Source: Lysobacteraceae bacterium P (GTDB taxonomy: Bacteria > Pseudomonadota > Gammaproteobacteria > Xanthomonadales > Xanthomonadaceae). Taken from it: a stretch of 64,000 bases of DNA. Under the pieces are notes generated by a model. It saw only the letters and a program-made list of their open reading frames with translations, had not been told where the DNA came from and ran no database searches. The stretch's first letter is position 1; the number at the start of each line of letters is the position of its first letter. The stretch is taken from the NCBI GenBank assembly GCA_005503055.1, contig SCOX01000001.1, forward strand, positions 496,001-560,000, read 5' to 3'. Shown here in pieces: positions 43,226 through 51,772 of the stretch. The position numbers and the translations under genes were made by a program.

Positions 43226-44820
43226 TGCGACGCGCCCCCTCCCCCGCGCGTCGTGCCATGGTGTGCTTCGCGTCGGCGCTGTTGTGCGCCGGCGCGGCCA
43301 TCGCCGCGGCACCGGACGAAGTCGTCGGCCAACGGTTGGCGCCCGGCATCGGCTACGCCTCGGCGGTGCGCCTGGCGCATCAGTCGGGCGAGCGCGACAA
43401 CGGCCGCATGCTGCTGGTGTACGAACCCTCCGAGGCCGGCGATATCCCCCTGTACGAAAGTCGCGACGACGGCGATCGCTGGCAGCGGATCGGCGAGATC
43501 GACGAAAGCGGGCACGGCAACGCGAAAGGTTGGGCGCTGCGCTGGCAGCCGCACCTGAGCGAGCTCGCACGCAGCAGCGGCGACCTTCCGGCCGGCACGC
43601 TGCTGTTGGCCGCCAACGCCATCCGCCGCGACGATGCCGAACGCATCACCGATCAGGACCTGCAGCTCTACGCCAGCGGCGACGGCGGCAAGACCTGGAC
43701 CTATCGCAGCAGCATCGTCGCCGGTGGCGGGCAACCGTCCGACCGCCTCAACAAGGGCGTGTGGGAGCCGTACATCGTCGTGCTCGACGACGGCCGCATG
43801 GTCGTCTTCTATTCCAGCGAGCAGCACAAGGCGCAAGGCTTCAACCAGTTGCTCGCGCACAAGGTGTCGACCGATGGCGGGCGCAGTTGGGGCAAGGAAG
43901 TGTTCGACGTCGCCCTGCCCGGCGGCGTCGAACGCCCCGGCATGGCGATCATCGAACGCGTTCCGGGGCGCGGCTACGCGATGGTCTACGAGAACATCGA
44001 CAACATCGCCTCCGATAGCCGCAGCGGCATGCGCAACGGCCAGGTGCACATCAAGTTCAGCCGAGACGGCCTGGACTGGGGCAAGGCGGACGATCGCGGC
44101 ACGCCGATCCAGACCGCCTCCGGCGCCTGGCCTTCGGCGTGTCCGACTATCCGCTGGCTGCCGGGCGACACCGAAGCCGGCGTCCTCGTCGTCGCTGCGC
44201 AGCGTGCCGGCGGCGGGGGCGACGCGGGCGGCCGCACGTTCTACTGGAATGCCGACGGCGGCCGTGGTCCGTGGTGGGAAACGCCCGCACCGGTGAGCAA
44301 GCGCACCGGCAACATCCACGCCGGCTGGACGCAGGCCATGGTGCCGCGCGCCGACGGCAAGCTCCTGCACATCACCTCGTCCTCGACGGCGAACGCGCCA
44401 GCACCCGACGAGACCAACGAAATCCTCTACGCCTCCGCACCGCTCGCGTTGAACCGTTATGAAGCGGAAAACGCGACCCGCCGCGGCGGCGCGCAGATCG
44501 ACAACGTCGATGCCTCCTCGTACCGCAAGGTGCGCCTGGCAAGCGGTGCCGAAGCGGACCTGACCTTCGATGTGACCGTCGGCAAGGCCGGCCCGCATCG
44601 GTTGAACGTACGCCTGGCCGACATCGGATTCGCCGCGGCTCCGCGCATGGCCGTCAATGGCAAGGCCGTTGCCGGAGGCGGTGTCCCCTCGGTGTCCGAA
44701 GGCTGGCGCACGGTCGCTTTCGATGCGCAACTCAAGGCCGGCGCCAACCGCATCGTCCTGTCCAACCCGCTGCGCCCGATGGACTACGACTACCTTGAAA
44801 TCGAGCCGGTGGCGCCATGA
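43225..44820 (+). CDS. secreted sialidase-fold propeller protein with C-terminal CBM-like domain
   Basis: A 531-residue exported protein. Asp-box repeats are clear (SRDDGDRWQ, SGDGGKTWT, STDGGRSWG, and a weaker FSRDGLDWG), giving a six-bladed sialidase-like propeller. No FRIP/YRIP arginine motif of true sialidases is present. A C-terminal module (about 410-531, NRYEAENATRRGGAQI to DYDYLEIEPV) looks like a family 35/6-type carbohydrate-binding domain. GH93 exo-arabinanases share this fold and would suit the arabinose theme. It is coupled to the receptor gene. Confidence 0.75.
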   Translation: MRRAPSPARRAMVCFASALLCAGAAIAAAPDEVVGQRLAPGIGYASAVRLAHQSGERDNGRMLLVYEPSEAGDIPLYESRDDGDRWQRIGEIDESGHGNAKGWALRWQPHLSELARSSGDLPAGTLLLAANAIRRDDAERITDQDLQLYASGDGGKTWTYRSSIVAGGGQPSDRLNKGVWEPYIVVLDDGRMVVFYSSEQHKAQGFNQLLAHKVSTDGGRSWGKEVFDVALPGGVERPGMAIIERVPGRGYAMVYENIDNIASDSRSGMRNGQVHIKFSRDGLDWGKADDRGTPIQTASGAWPSACPTIRWLPGDTEAGVLVVAAQRAGGGGDAGGRTFYWNADGGRGPWWETPAPVSKRTGNIHAGWTQAMVPRADGKLLHITSSSTANAPAPDETNEILYASAPLALNRYEAENATRRGGAQIDNVDASSYRKVRLASGAEADLTFDVTVGKAGPHRLNVRLADIGFAAAPRMAVNGKAVAGGGVPSVSEGWRTVAFDAQLKAGANRIVLSNPLRPMDYDYLEIEPVAP

Positions 44821-44852
44821 CCCACTTTGCGCCGGAACTCATGCTATACCCC

Positions 44853-44871
44853 TATTGTCGGATAATAAGAG
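44853..44871 (+). promoter_or_regulatory. GntR-type operator, site C
   Basis: TATTGTCGGATAATAAGAG shares the core ATTGTCNGATWAT with sites A and B; its 13-base core (44854-44866) pairs at five of six positions. It sits 40 bases before the GntR gene, consistent with autoregulation and control of the dgoA-dgoD-SDR-lactonase genes behind it. Confidence 0.65.
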
Positions 44872-44910
44872 TGGCCGCGACGCGCAGTGCGTCATGCCAA
44901 AGGGGACCCA

Positions 44911-45627
44911 GTGAGACAGATCGCGGTACGCAACCTGCACGATCAAGTGATCCAGGAAATCGGGCGGCTGATCGTCAGCGGCGAAATCAAGCCCGGCGAC
45001 CTGCTTCCTCGCGAGGAATCGCTGGCCCAGCGCATGGCGGTGAGCCGCACGGCGCTGCGCGAAGCGTTGAAGGTGCTGGGCTCCAAGGGCCTGATCGAAA
45101 CCAAGCAGAAGACCGGCACGCGCGTGCGCGACCCGCGCTACTGGAACCAGCTCGACGCGGACATCCTGGCATGGCGCTGCGCGTCGATGCCGACGGAGGA
45201 TTTCGTCGAGAAGCTGGTGGAGATGCGCGAGATCATCGAACCGGCCGCGGCAGCGGCGGCGGCGCGGCGGCGTACGCCCGAGCAACTGGCGAAGATCAAG
45301 ACCGCCTACGAGGGCATGGCCGCGGCGCAGGACCTGGATGCCTGGGCGAAGGCCGACCTGAATTTCCACGAGTGCGTGCTGGACGCGGCAAACAACGAGC
45401 TGATGGGTTCGCTGTTCTCGGTGGTCGATACGGCGCTGGGTGCGTACTTCCTGCTCTCGGCGCAGACCGCGGTGGACTTCAAGTACTCGCTGCCGCGCCA
45501 CTTCGCGGTGTACGACGCGATCCGGCTGAAACGGCCCGAATCCGCACGCGAAGCGATGCACGGCATGATCGTGGACTCGCGCGCGAACATCAAACGACGA
45601 GGGCGCGCGCGCAAGTCGACGCGCTAG
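44911..45627 (+). CDS. FadR-subfamily GntR regulator of the galactose locus
   Basis: A 238-residue protein starting with GTG. The winged HTH (residues about 8-72) contains IGRLIVSGEIKPGDLLPREESLAQRMAVSRTALREALKVLGSKGLIETKQKTGTRV in order. The helical FCD domain has the metal-binding pattern DLNFHECVLDAANN and a later His in HFAVYDAI. The FCD domain usually binds a sugar acid; galactonate or KDGal is the natural candidate here. AAAGGGG lies eight bases before the GTG; an earlier GTG at 44887 is possible. It may be a DgoR equivalent. Confidence 0.9.
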   Translation: MRQIAVRNLHDQVIQEIGRLIVSGEIKPGDLLPREESLAQRMAVSRTALREALKVLGSKGLIETKQKTGTRVRDPRYWNQLDADILAWRCASMPTEDFVEKLVEMREIIEPAAAAAAARRRTPEQLAKIKTAYEGMAAAQDLDAWAKADLNFHECVLDAANNELMGSLFSVVDTALGAYFLLSAQTAVDFKYSLPRHFAVYDAIRLKRPESAREAMHGMIVDSRANIKRRGRARKSTR

Positions 45628-45652
45628 GTTTTTCTCCGCTGACGGAGTCCGC

Positions 45653-46288
45653 ATGAGCACCGCTTGGCTGCAACCCCTTCCCCTGGTTGCGATCCTGCGC
45701 GGGCTCACGCCGCGCGAGGCGATCGCCGTCGGCACCGCGTTGTTCGATGCGGGTTTCCGCATCCTCGAGGTGCCGCTCAACTCGCCGCAACCGCTCGAAA
45801 GCATCGCGCTGCTGGCCAACGCCTTCGGCGACCGCTGCCTGGTCGGCGCCGGCACCGTGCTCACGCCCGCGCAGGTCGACGAGGTCGCGCGCGCCGGCGG
45901 CCGGTTGATCGTGATGCCGCATGCCGACACTGCGGTGATCTCCGCCGCGCACAAGGCCGGGCTGGTGTGCACGCCCGGCGTCGCAACGCCCACCGAAGCC
46001 TTCGCCGCGCTGCACGCCGGCGCGAACGCGCTGAAGCTGTTTCCCGCCGAACAACTGCCGCCGCCCGTGCTGAAGGCGTGGCTCAGCGTGCTGCCCAAAG
46101 GCACCGCGCTTCTGCCGGTCGGTGGCATCACGCCCGATCGCATGGCCGTCTACCGCAAGGCGGGCGCCGCCGGCTTCGGAATCGGATCGGCGCTGTACGC
46201 GCCCGGCACGGACCCCATCGAGGTGGCGCGTCGCGCACGCGCTTTCGTCGACGCCTGGAACACTACGAACACGGACCCCCATCCATGA
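45653..46288 (+). CDS. dgoA: 2-dehydro-3-deoxy-6-phosphogalactonate aldolase
   Basis: A 211-residue class I aldolase of the KDPG/KDPGal family. The Schiff-base lysine is Lys128 (NALKLFPAEQ), with catalytic Glu39 (LEVPLNSPQP) and the phosphate-binding LPVGGITPD. NSPQPLES is typical of the galactonate-specific branch. It splits KDPGal into pyruvate and glyceraldehyde-3-phosphate. It follows the GntR gene by 25 bases and overlaps dgoD by ATGA. Confidence 0.93.
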   Translation: MSTAWLQPLPLVAILRGLTPREAIAVGTALFDAGFRILEVPLNSPQPLESIALLANAFGDRCLVGAGTVLTPAQVDEVARAGGRLIVMPHADTAVISAAHKAGLVCTPGVATPTEAFAALHAGANALKLFPAEQLPPPVLKAWLSVLPKGTALLPVGGITPDRMAVYRKAGAAGFGIGSALYAPGTDPIEVARRARAFVDAWNTTNTDPHP

Positions 46289-47433
46289 AGATCACCGCCA
46301 TCACCACTTTCCTCGTGCCGCCGCGCTGGCTGTTCGTGCGAATCGACACCGATGCAGGGATCAGCGGCTGGGGCGAGCCGGTCGTCGAAGGCCGCGCGCA
46401 TACCGTCGCCGCCGCGGTGGACGAGCTTTCCGACTATCTCATCGGCAAGGATCCACGCCACATCGAAGACCACTGGAACGTCATGTACCGCGGCGGCTTC
46501 TACCGCGGCGGGCCGGTGCTGATGAGCGCGCTCGCCGGCCTGGACCAGGCGTTGTGGGACATTCACGGCAAGGCGCTGGGCGTGCCCGTGCACGCGTTGC
46601 TGGGCGGGCCGGTGCGCGATCGCATCCGCGTGTATTCCTGGATCGGCGGCGACCGTCCCGCCGACACTGCGCGCGCCGCGAAGGAAGCGGTCGCACGCGG
46701 TTTCACCGCGGTCAAGATGAACGCCACCGAAGAAGTGCAGTTCGTCGATTCGCACGAGAAGGTCACGCACGTGCTGGACAACGTGCAGGCCGTGCGCGAC
46801 GCGGTCGGTCGCGAAGTGGGCCTGGCGGTGGACTTCCACGGCCGCGTCCACAAGCCCATGGCGAAGGTGTTGATGCGCGAGCTGGCGCCGTTCGGCCTGA
46901 TGTTCATCGAGGAGCCGGTGCTGTCCGAGCACCTCGAAGCGATTCCCGAACTGGCCGCACTCTCCCCTGCCCCGATCGCGCTGGGCGAACGCCTGTATTC
47001 GCGCTTCGATTTCAAGCGCGTGTTGCAGATGGGCGGCGTGGACATCATCCAGCCCGATCCGTCGCATGCGGGCGGCATCACCGAGACGCGCAAGATCGCC
47101 GCGATGGCCGAGGCCTACGACGTCGCACTCGCGTTGCACTGCCCGCTGGGGCCGATCGCGCTGGCGGCGAATCTGCAGCTTGATGCGGTCTGCTACAACG
47201 CGTTCATCCAGGAGCAGAGCCTGGGCATCCATTACAACGCGAACAACGACCTGCTCGACTACCTCGTGGACCGCGCACCGTTCGCCTACAAGGACGGCTA
47301 CGTCGCGATGCCGAATGGTCCGGGCCTTGGCATCGAGATCAACCAGGATTACGTCGACGAACGCGCGGCCGAAGGCCATCGCTGGCGCAATCCCATCTGG
47401 CGCCACGCCGACGGCAGCGTGGCGGAATGGTGA
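46285..47433 (+). CDS. dgoD: D-galactonate dehydratase
   Basis: A 382-residue enolase-superfamily enzyme. Metal ligands Asp183, Glu209 and Glu235 and the catalytic His185 and His285 are all present (AVDFHGR, IEEP, LGER, LHCPLGPIA), at the numbering known for the E. coli enzyme. It dehydrates D-galactonate to 2-keto-3-deoxygalactonate. ATG overlaps the aldolase stop. It is the best diagnostic gene for the pathway of this locus. Confidence 0.95.
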   Translation: MKITAITTFLVPPRWLFVRIDTDAGISGWGEPVVEGRAHTVAAAVDELSDYLIGKDPRHIEDHWNVMYRGGFYRGGPVLMSALAGLDQALWDIHGKALGVPVHALLGGPVRDRIRVYSWIGGDRPADTARAAKEAVARGFTAVKMNATEEVQFVDSHEKVTHVLDNVQAVRDAVGREVGLAVDFHGRVHKPMAKVLMRELAPFGLMFIEEPVLSEHLEAIPELAALSPAPIALGERLYSRFDFKRVLQMGGVDIIQPDPSHAGGITETRKIAAMAEAYDVALALHCPLGPIALAANLQLDAVCYNAFIQEQSLGIHYNANNDLLDYLVDRAPFAYKDGYVAMPNGPGLGIEINQDYVDERAAEGHRWRNPIWRHADGSVAEW

Positions 47434-48215
47434 GCGTTATGACCGACGATCACGAGCGCATGGCGCGCTACCCCAGCCTGTCCGGTCGCGCGGTACTGAT
47501 CACCGGCGGCGCCACCGGAATCGGCGCCGGTTTCGTCGAGCACTTCGCGCGGCAGGGCGCGCGTGTGGCGTTCCTCGACATCGACGACGACGGCGCCACC
47601 GCGATCATCGCCGGCTTGGCCGACGCGATGCATGCGCCCATCTACCTGCGCTGCGACGTCACCGACCTCGACGCGCTTCACGCTGCCATCGCGACCGCGC
47701 GCGAGCGCATCGGACGCATCGGCGTACTCGTCAACAACGCCGCGAACGACGTTCGCCACACGTTCGGCGATACGACGGCGGCGGATTTCGAACGCAACAT
47801 CGCCGTGAACCTGCGCCATCAGTACTTCGCCACGCAGGCCGTGGTGGCCGACATGCGCGCGTTGGGCGGAGGCTCGGTGATTTGCCTGGGTTCGACGGGC
47901 TGGATGATCAAGAACGCCGGCTATCCGATGTACGCGATGGCGAAATCCGCGGTGCACGGCCTGGTAAACGGTCTGGCGCGGGAACTGGGCCGCGACCGCA
48001 TCCGCATCAATGCGCTGGTGCCCGGCTGGGTCATCACCGAAAAACAGCGCAAGCTCTGGCTCGATGCCGAAGGCGAAGCGCAGATCGCGCGTTCCCAGTG
48101 CCTGCCCGGTCACCTGCACGCGGAAGACCTGGCGCGCATGGCGCTGTTCCTCGCCGCCGACGACAGCCGCATGTGCACCGGCCAGAACTTCATCGTCGAC
48201 GGAGGCTGGGTTTGA
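47427..48215 (+). CDS. SDR-family sugar dehydrogenase (probable galactose 1-dehydrogenase)
   Basis: A 262-residue classical SDR. The cofactor loop is TGGATGIG (26-33), the NNAAN structural motif follows at about 108, and the catalytic Ser-Tyr-Lys is in LGSTGW...YAMAKSAV. FLDIDDD after the second strand ends in Asp and suggests NAD rather than NADP. Context makes it the galactose (or arabinose/fucose) 1-dehydrogenase that starts the pathway. The start may be 47427, the GTG at 47430 or the ATG at 47439, all overlapping or next to the dgoD stop. Confidence 0.85.
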   Translation: MVSVMTDDHERMARYPSLSGRAVLITGGATGIGAGFVEHFARQGARVAFLDIDDDGATAIIAGLADAMHAPIYLRCDVTDLDALHAAIATARERIGRIGVLVNNAANDVRHTFGDTTAADFERNIAVNLRHQYFATQAVVADMRALGGGSVICLGSTGWMIKNAGYPMYAMAKSAVHGLVNGLARELGRDRIRINALVPGWVITEKQRKLWLDAEGEAQIARSQCLPGHLHAEDLARMALFLAADDSRMCTGQNFIVDGGWV

Positions 48216-49117
48216 GCGTGGACGTTCGCGTCGCAGTTCACGCCGGCAGCCGGCTCGGCGAAGGCGTGCTGTGGTGCGACCGCGCGCAGGCGCTGTACTG
48301 GACCGACATCCAGGCCTGCATGCTGTGGCGTTATGTGCCCAGCGCGGGCGCCGTGCGCAGTTGGCCCATGCCCGAACGCCTGGCATCGTTCTGCCTGTGC
48401 GAAGCCGACGGCTGGCTGCTGCTGGCGCTGGAGTCCAGGCTCGCGTTCTTCCATCTCGACACGGCGCAACTGCGCGAGCTGCATCGCCTCGACATCGCGC
48501 CGGAAACGCGCGCCAATGACGGCGCCTGCGACCGCCAGGGACGCTTCGTGTTCGGCACGATGCACGAACCTCCGCACGGTTCGAAGCGACTGCTGGGAGA
48601 ATTCCTGCGGCTCAACGCGGACTTTTCGCTCGAGCGGCTGCCGTTGCCGTCGGTCGCCATCGCCAACAGCATCGCCTTCAGTCCGGACGGTGGAACGATG
48701 TACTTCTGCGATTCGCTGCGCAAGTCGATCCAGCGTTGCGACTATGGCGAACGCCTCGGCGCGCCCTCGACGTTCGTCGAACTCTCCGATCTCGACGACG
48801 GCGAGCCTGACGGTTCCACGGTGGATGCGCGAGGCGGATTGTGGAACGCGCAGTGGGGCGCCTCGCGCGTGGTGCGCTACCACGCCGATGGCCGTGAGGA
48901 TCGCCGCATCACGGTGCCGACCGCGCAACCCACGCGCCCGGCGTTCGGCGGGCACGGTCTGTCCACGCTCTATGTGACCAGCGCGTACGACGGCATGGAT
49001 GACGCGACGCGCTCCACCGATCGCCATGCCGGCGACGTGTTCGCGTTGGAGCCCGGCATGGCCGGGCTGCCCGAACCGCGTTTCGCCGGCCACCCCGATG
49101 CCGCGGCGCGTCGCTGA
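48212..49117 (+). CDS. SMP-30/gluconolactonase-family sugar lactonase
   Basis: A 301-residue six-bladed propeller. Metal ligands are suggested by LGEGVLW (Glu), TRANDGACD (Asn/Asp) and AIANSIAFSPDG (Asn), with CDSLRKSIQ and GEPDGSTVDARGGLWNAQWG as in SMP-30 lactonases. It should open galactono-lactone to galactonate after the SDR step. The start is probably TTG at 48212: it overlaps the SDR stop by four bases and has GGAGG six bases upstream; GTG at 48218 is the alternative. Confidence 0.88.
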   Translation: MSVDVRVAVHAGSRLGEGVLWCDRAQALYWTDIQACMLWRYVPSAGAVRSWPMPERLASFCLCEADGWLLLALESRLAFFHLDTAQLRELHRLDIAPETRANDGACDRQGRFVFGTMHEPPHGSKRLLGEFLRLNADFSLERLPLPSVAIANSIAFSPDGGTMYFCDSLRKSIQRCDYGERLGAPSTFVELSDLDDGEPDGSTVDARGGLWNAQWGASRVVRYHADGREDRRITVPTAQPTRPAFGGHGLSTLYVTSAYDGMDDATRSTDRHAGDVFALEPGMAGLPEPRFAGHPDAAARR

Positions 49118-49150
49118 CGCCTCGCACATTTACTTTCCGGAGATCCAGGA

Positions 49151-50710
49151 ATGAGTCTTTCCACCCTAGACGTCGGCATCGTGCTGGCCTACCTGGCGGG
49201 CATCTTCATCCTCGCGCAATGGGTGTCGCGCGAGAAAGGCGGGCATGAAAAATCGGCTCAGGACTACTTCCTCGCCAGCCGTGCCCTGCCCTGGTGGGCC
49301 ATCGGCGCCTCATTGATCGCGGCCAACATCTCGGCCGAACAGATCATCGGCATGTCCGGTTCCGGCTATGCCATCGGCCTTGCGATCGCTTCGTACGAAT
49401 GGATGGGCGCGGTGACGCTGCTCATTGTCGGCAAGTGGTTCCTGCCGATATTCCTGCGCAATCGCGTCACGACGATGCCGCAGTTCCTCGAAGAGCGCTA
49501 CGGCAACCGCATCCGCACGCTGATGGCGGTGTTCTGGCTGGGCCTGTACGTATTCGTCAACCTGACTTCGATCCTGTGGTTGGGTTCGATCGCCGTGTCG
49601 CAGGTCGCAGGCATGGACCAGATGCTCGCGCTGGTGCTGCTCGGCGCGTTCGCACTGGCCTACCAGTTGTACGGCGGCCTGAAGGCGGTGGCCTTGACCG
49701 ACATCGTGCAGGTCACGCTGCTCGTGCTCGGCGGTTTGCTCGTCACCGGCATCACGCTGGGACAGATCGGCAACGGCAGCATCGTCGAAGGCTTCAACAC
49801 GCTGTGGGCACAGCATCCGGGCAAGTTCGAGATGATCCTCGACCCGTCCAATCCGTTCTACAAGGACCTGCCGGGCCTGTCGGTGCTGCTGGGCGGCCTG
49901 TGGATCGCCAACCTGAGTTACTGGGGTTTCAACCAGTACATCATCCAGCGCGCCCTCGCCGCCAAGGACATCCGTGAAGCGCAGAAGGGCGTGGTGTTCG
50001 CCGCGTTCCTGAAGCTGCTGATGCCGGTGATCGTGGTGCTGCCGGGCATCGCCGCGGTGGTGCTCGCACCGAACCTGGAAAAGCCCGACGCCGCTTATCC
50101 GACGATGATGCGGCTGCTGCCGAGCGGCGTGCTGGGGCTGGTGTTCGCCGCGCTGGTGGCGGCGATCGTGGCCTCGCTGGCATCGAAGATCAATTCGGTC
50201 GCGACGATCTTCACCCTGGATTTCTACGCCAAGCACGATGCGCAGGCGTCGCAGGCGAAACTGGTGCGCGTGGGGCGCATCACCGCGGCGGTGTCGATCG
50301 TGATCGCCGTGCTGACGGCCAAGCCCTTGCTGGGAAGTTTCGATCAGGGCTTCCAGTACATCCAGGAGTTCACCGGCTTTTTCACGCCGGGCATCGTGGT
50401 GATCTTCCTGCAGGGCCTGTTCTGGAAGCGCGCCAACGAGGCCGGCGCGCTCGCCGCCGCCATAGGTTCGTTCGTCCTGTCGCTCGTGCTCAAGCTGGGT
50501 TGGCCGGACCTGCCGTTCATGGATCGCATCGGCGTGGTGTTCCTGCTGTCGTTCGCGCTGGCGACGGTGGTGGCGCTGGTGACTCGCTCGAGCGGCGATC
50601 GCGACCGCATCCGCACCGACGATGTCAGCTACGCCACCTCGCCGTCGTTCAACATCGCCGCGGTCGCCGTGCTGGCGATCCTCGTCGCGCTGTACGCCAC
50701 GTTCTGGTGA
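49151..50710 (+). CDS. sodium/sugar symporter of the SSS family (SglT-like)
   Basis: A 519-residue transporter with about 14 helices. The N-terminal GGHEKSAQDYFLASRALPWWAIGASLIAANISAEQIIGMSGSGY region is that of the sodium/galactose symporter SglT, and the residues ISAEQIIG and the later WGFNQYIIQRALAAKD (sugar-binding helix) are present. It carries galactose or a related sugar from periplasm to cytoplasm with sodium. It lies 33 bases after the lactonase, behind CCGGAGATCC. Confidence 0.92.
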   Translation: MSLSTLDVGIVLAYLAGIFILAQWVSREKGGHEKSAQDYFLASRALPWWAIGASLIAANISAEQIIGMSGSGYAIGLAIASYEWMGAVTLLIVGKWFLPIFLRNRVTTMPQFLEERYGNRIRTLMAVFWLGLYVFVNLTSILWLGSIAVSQVAGMDQMLALVLLGAFALAYQLYGGLKAVALTDIVQVTLLVLGGLLVTGITLGQIGNGSIVEGFNTLWAQHPGKFEMILDPSNPFYKDLPGLSVLLGGLWIANLSYWGFNQYIIQRALAAKDIREAQKGVVFAAFLKLLMPVIVVLPGIAAVVLAPNLEKPDAAYPTMMRLLPSGVLGLVFAALVAAIVASLASKINSVATIFTLDFYAKHDAQASQAKLVRVGRITAAVSIVIAVLTAKPLLGSFDQGFQYIQEFTGFFTPGIVVIFLQGLFWKRANEAGALAAAIGSFVLSLVLKLGWPDLPFMDRIGVVFLLSFALATVVALVTRSSGDRDRIRTDDVSYATSPSFNIAAVAVLAILVALYATFW

Positions 50711-50715
50711 TCGCC

Positions 50716-51747
50716 ATGCGTATCAGCCGCCTGCTGTGCGTTGCCGCGTTCGCGCTTGCCGCTGCACTCGTCGTTCCCGTCGCGTCGGCCAACGTGCGAT
50801 GGGGCGAGACCGCGACCATCGCGCCGGCCAACGCCGGCTGGGGTCGCATGGCAAGCCTGCCGGATGGCCGCTGGCTCGCGGTGACGACGCGCTTCAACCG
50901 CGATGCGGCCTCCACGCTCGTGATTTCGGCCAGCGACGATCGCGCCCGCACCTGGAAGGAGCTTGCGACCGTCGCGGAAGAGGGCCGCAAGATCGACAAC
51001 GGCGAGCTGATCGTGCTGCCCGAAGGACGCGTCCTGCTGGGCATGCGGTCGCTGATCGACGGCAAGTCGTATCGCCTGAACGTCCATGCCAGTGACGACG
51101 CGGGCCGCACCTGGCGCTTCCTCGGCACGATCGATCGCAACGAATCTCCGCGTGGCCGCACCGATCGCGGCGTATGGGAGCCGGTGTTCACCCGGTTGCC
51201 CGACGGCACGCTGTCGGTGCTCTACGCCGACGAGACGTTGGCCGACGGCACGCCGTCCTACAACCAGGTCGTATCGCAGCGACTCTCGCGCGACGGCGGC
51301 AAGACGTGGGGCGAGCGCTCGGTCCTCGTCGCGCAGCCCGGCGGCGGCAAGCTGCGGCCCGGCATGCCGGTCATGACGCGCTTGCAGGACGGCCGCTACC
51401 TGCTGGTGTTCGAGATCTGCGGTGAAGACAAGCATTGCCCCGTGTCGACGAAATTCTCCCCGGACGGCATCACATGGCCGCAGGGATTGGGCACCGCACT
51501 GGCCGACCAGCGCTGCGGGCCTCAGGTCATGACGACGACGCGCGGTACGGTGTTCGTCACGTCCTGCCAGAACGAGGTCAGCTGGAGCGACGACAACGGT
51601 GCGCACTGGCAACGCGTGGCCACGCCGGCATGGCCGTTCGGCTTCCGCCACTCGTGGCCGGCCATCTATCAGCTGGGGCCGAACGAGATCGGCGTCGTCA
51701 ACGGTGTCGCGCCAGGAACGGTGCAGATCCGCTTCGGCACGTGGTGA
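50716..51747 (+). CDS. secreted sialidase-fold propeller enzyme
   Basis: A 343-residue exported protein (signal cleaved at about VASANV). Asp-box repeats: SASDDRARTWK, SDDAGRTWR, SRDGGKTWGE and WSDDNGAHWQ. As in the larger propeller at 43225, the FRIP arginine motif of sialidases is missing. RTDRGVWEPVF and PGMPVMTRLQDGRYLLVFEICG are shared features of the two proteins (compare KGVWEPYI). It may be a GH93-type exo-arabinanase. It starts five bases after the symporter stop and ends the operon. Confidence 0.78.
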   Translation: MRISRLLCVAAFALAAALVVPVASANVRWGETATIAPANAGWGRMASLPDGRWLAVTTRFNRDAASTLVISASDDRARTWKELATVAEEGRKIDNGELIVLPEGRVLLGMRSLIDGKSYRLNVHASDDAGRTWRFLGTIDRNESPRGRTDRGVWEPVFTRLPDGTLSVLYADETLADGTPSYNQVVSQRLSRDGGKTWGERSVLVAQPGGGKLRPGMPVMTRLQDGRYLLVFEICGEDKHCPVSTKFSPDGITWPQGLGTALADQRCGPQVMTTTRGTVFVTSCQNEVSWSDDNGAHWQRVATPAWPFGFRHSWPAIYQLGPNEIGVVNGVAPGTVQIRFGTW

Positions 51748-51771
51748 CGGCCCGCGCGGATCGCGGGGCCG
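51748..51771. terminator. bidirectional hairpin between convergent genes
   Basis: CGGCCCGCG (51748-51756) pairs with CGCGGGGCCG (51762-51771) apart from one bulged G, in the 25 bases between two converging stops. There is no long T-run, but position and stem strength suggest termination for both directions. Confidence 0.5.
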
Positions 51772-51772
51772 A

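Noticed and set aside
43225-44820. Sialic-acid utilisation locus based on the Asp-box proteins
   Set aside because: No FRIP motif, and no sialic-acid lyase, ManNAc kinase or epimerase in the window.
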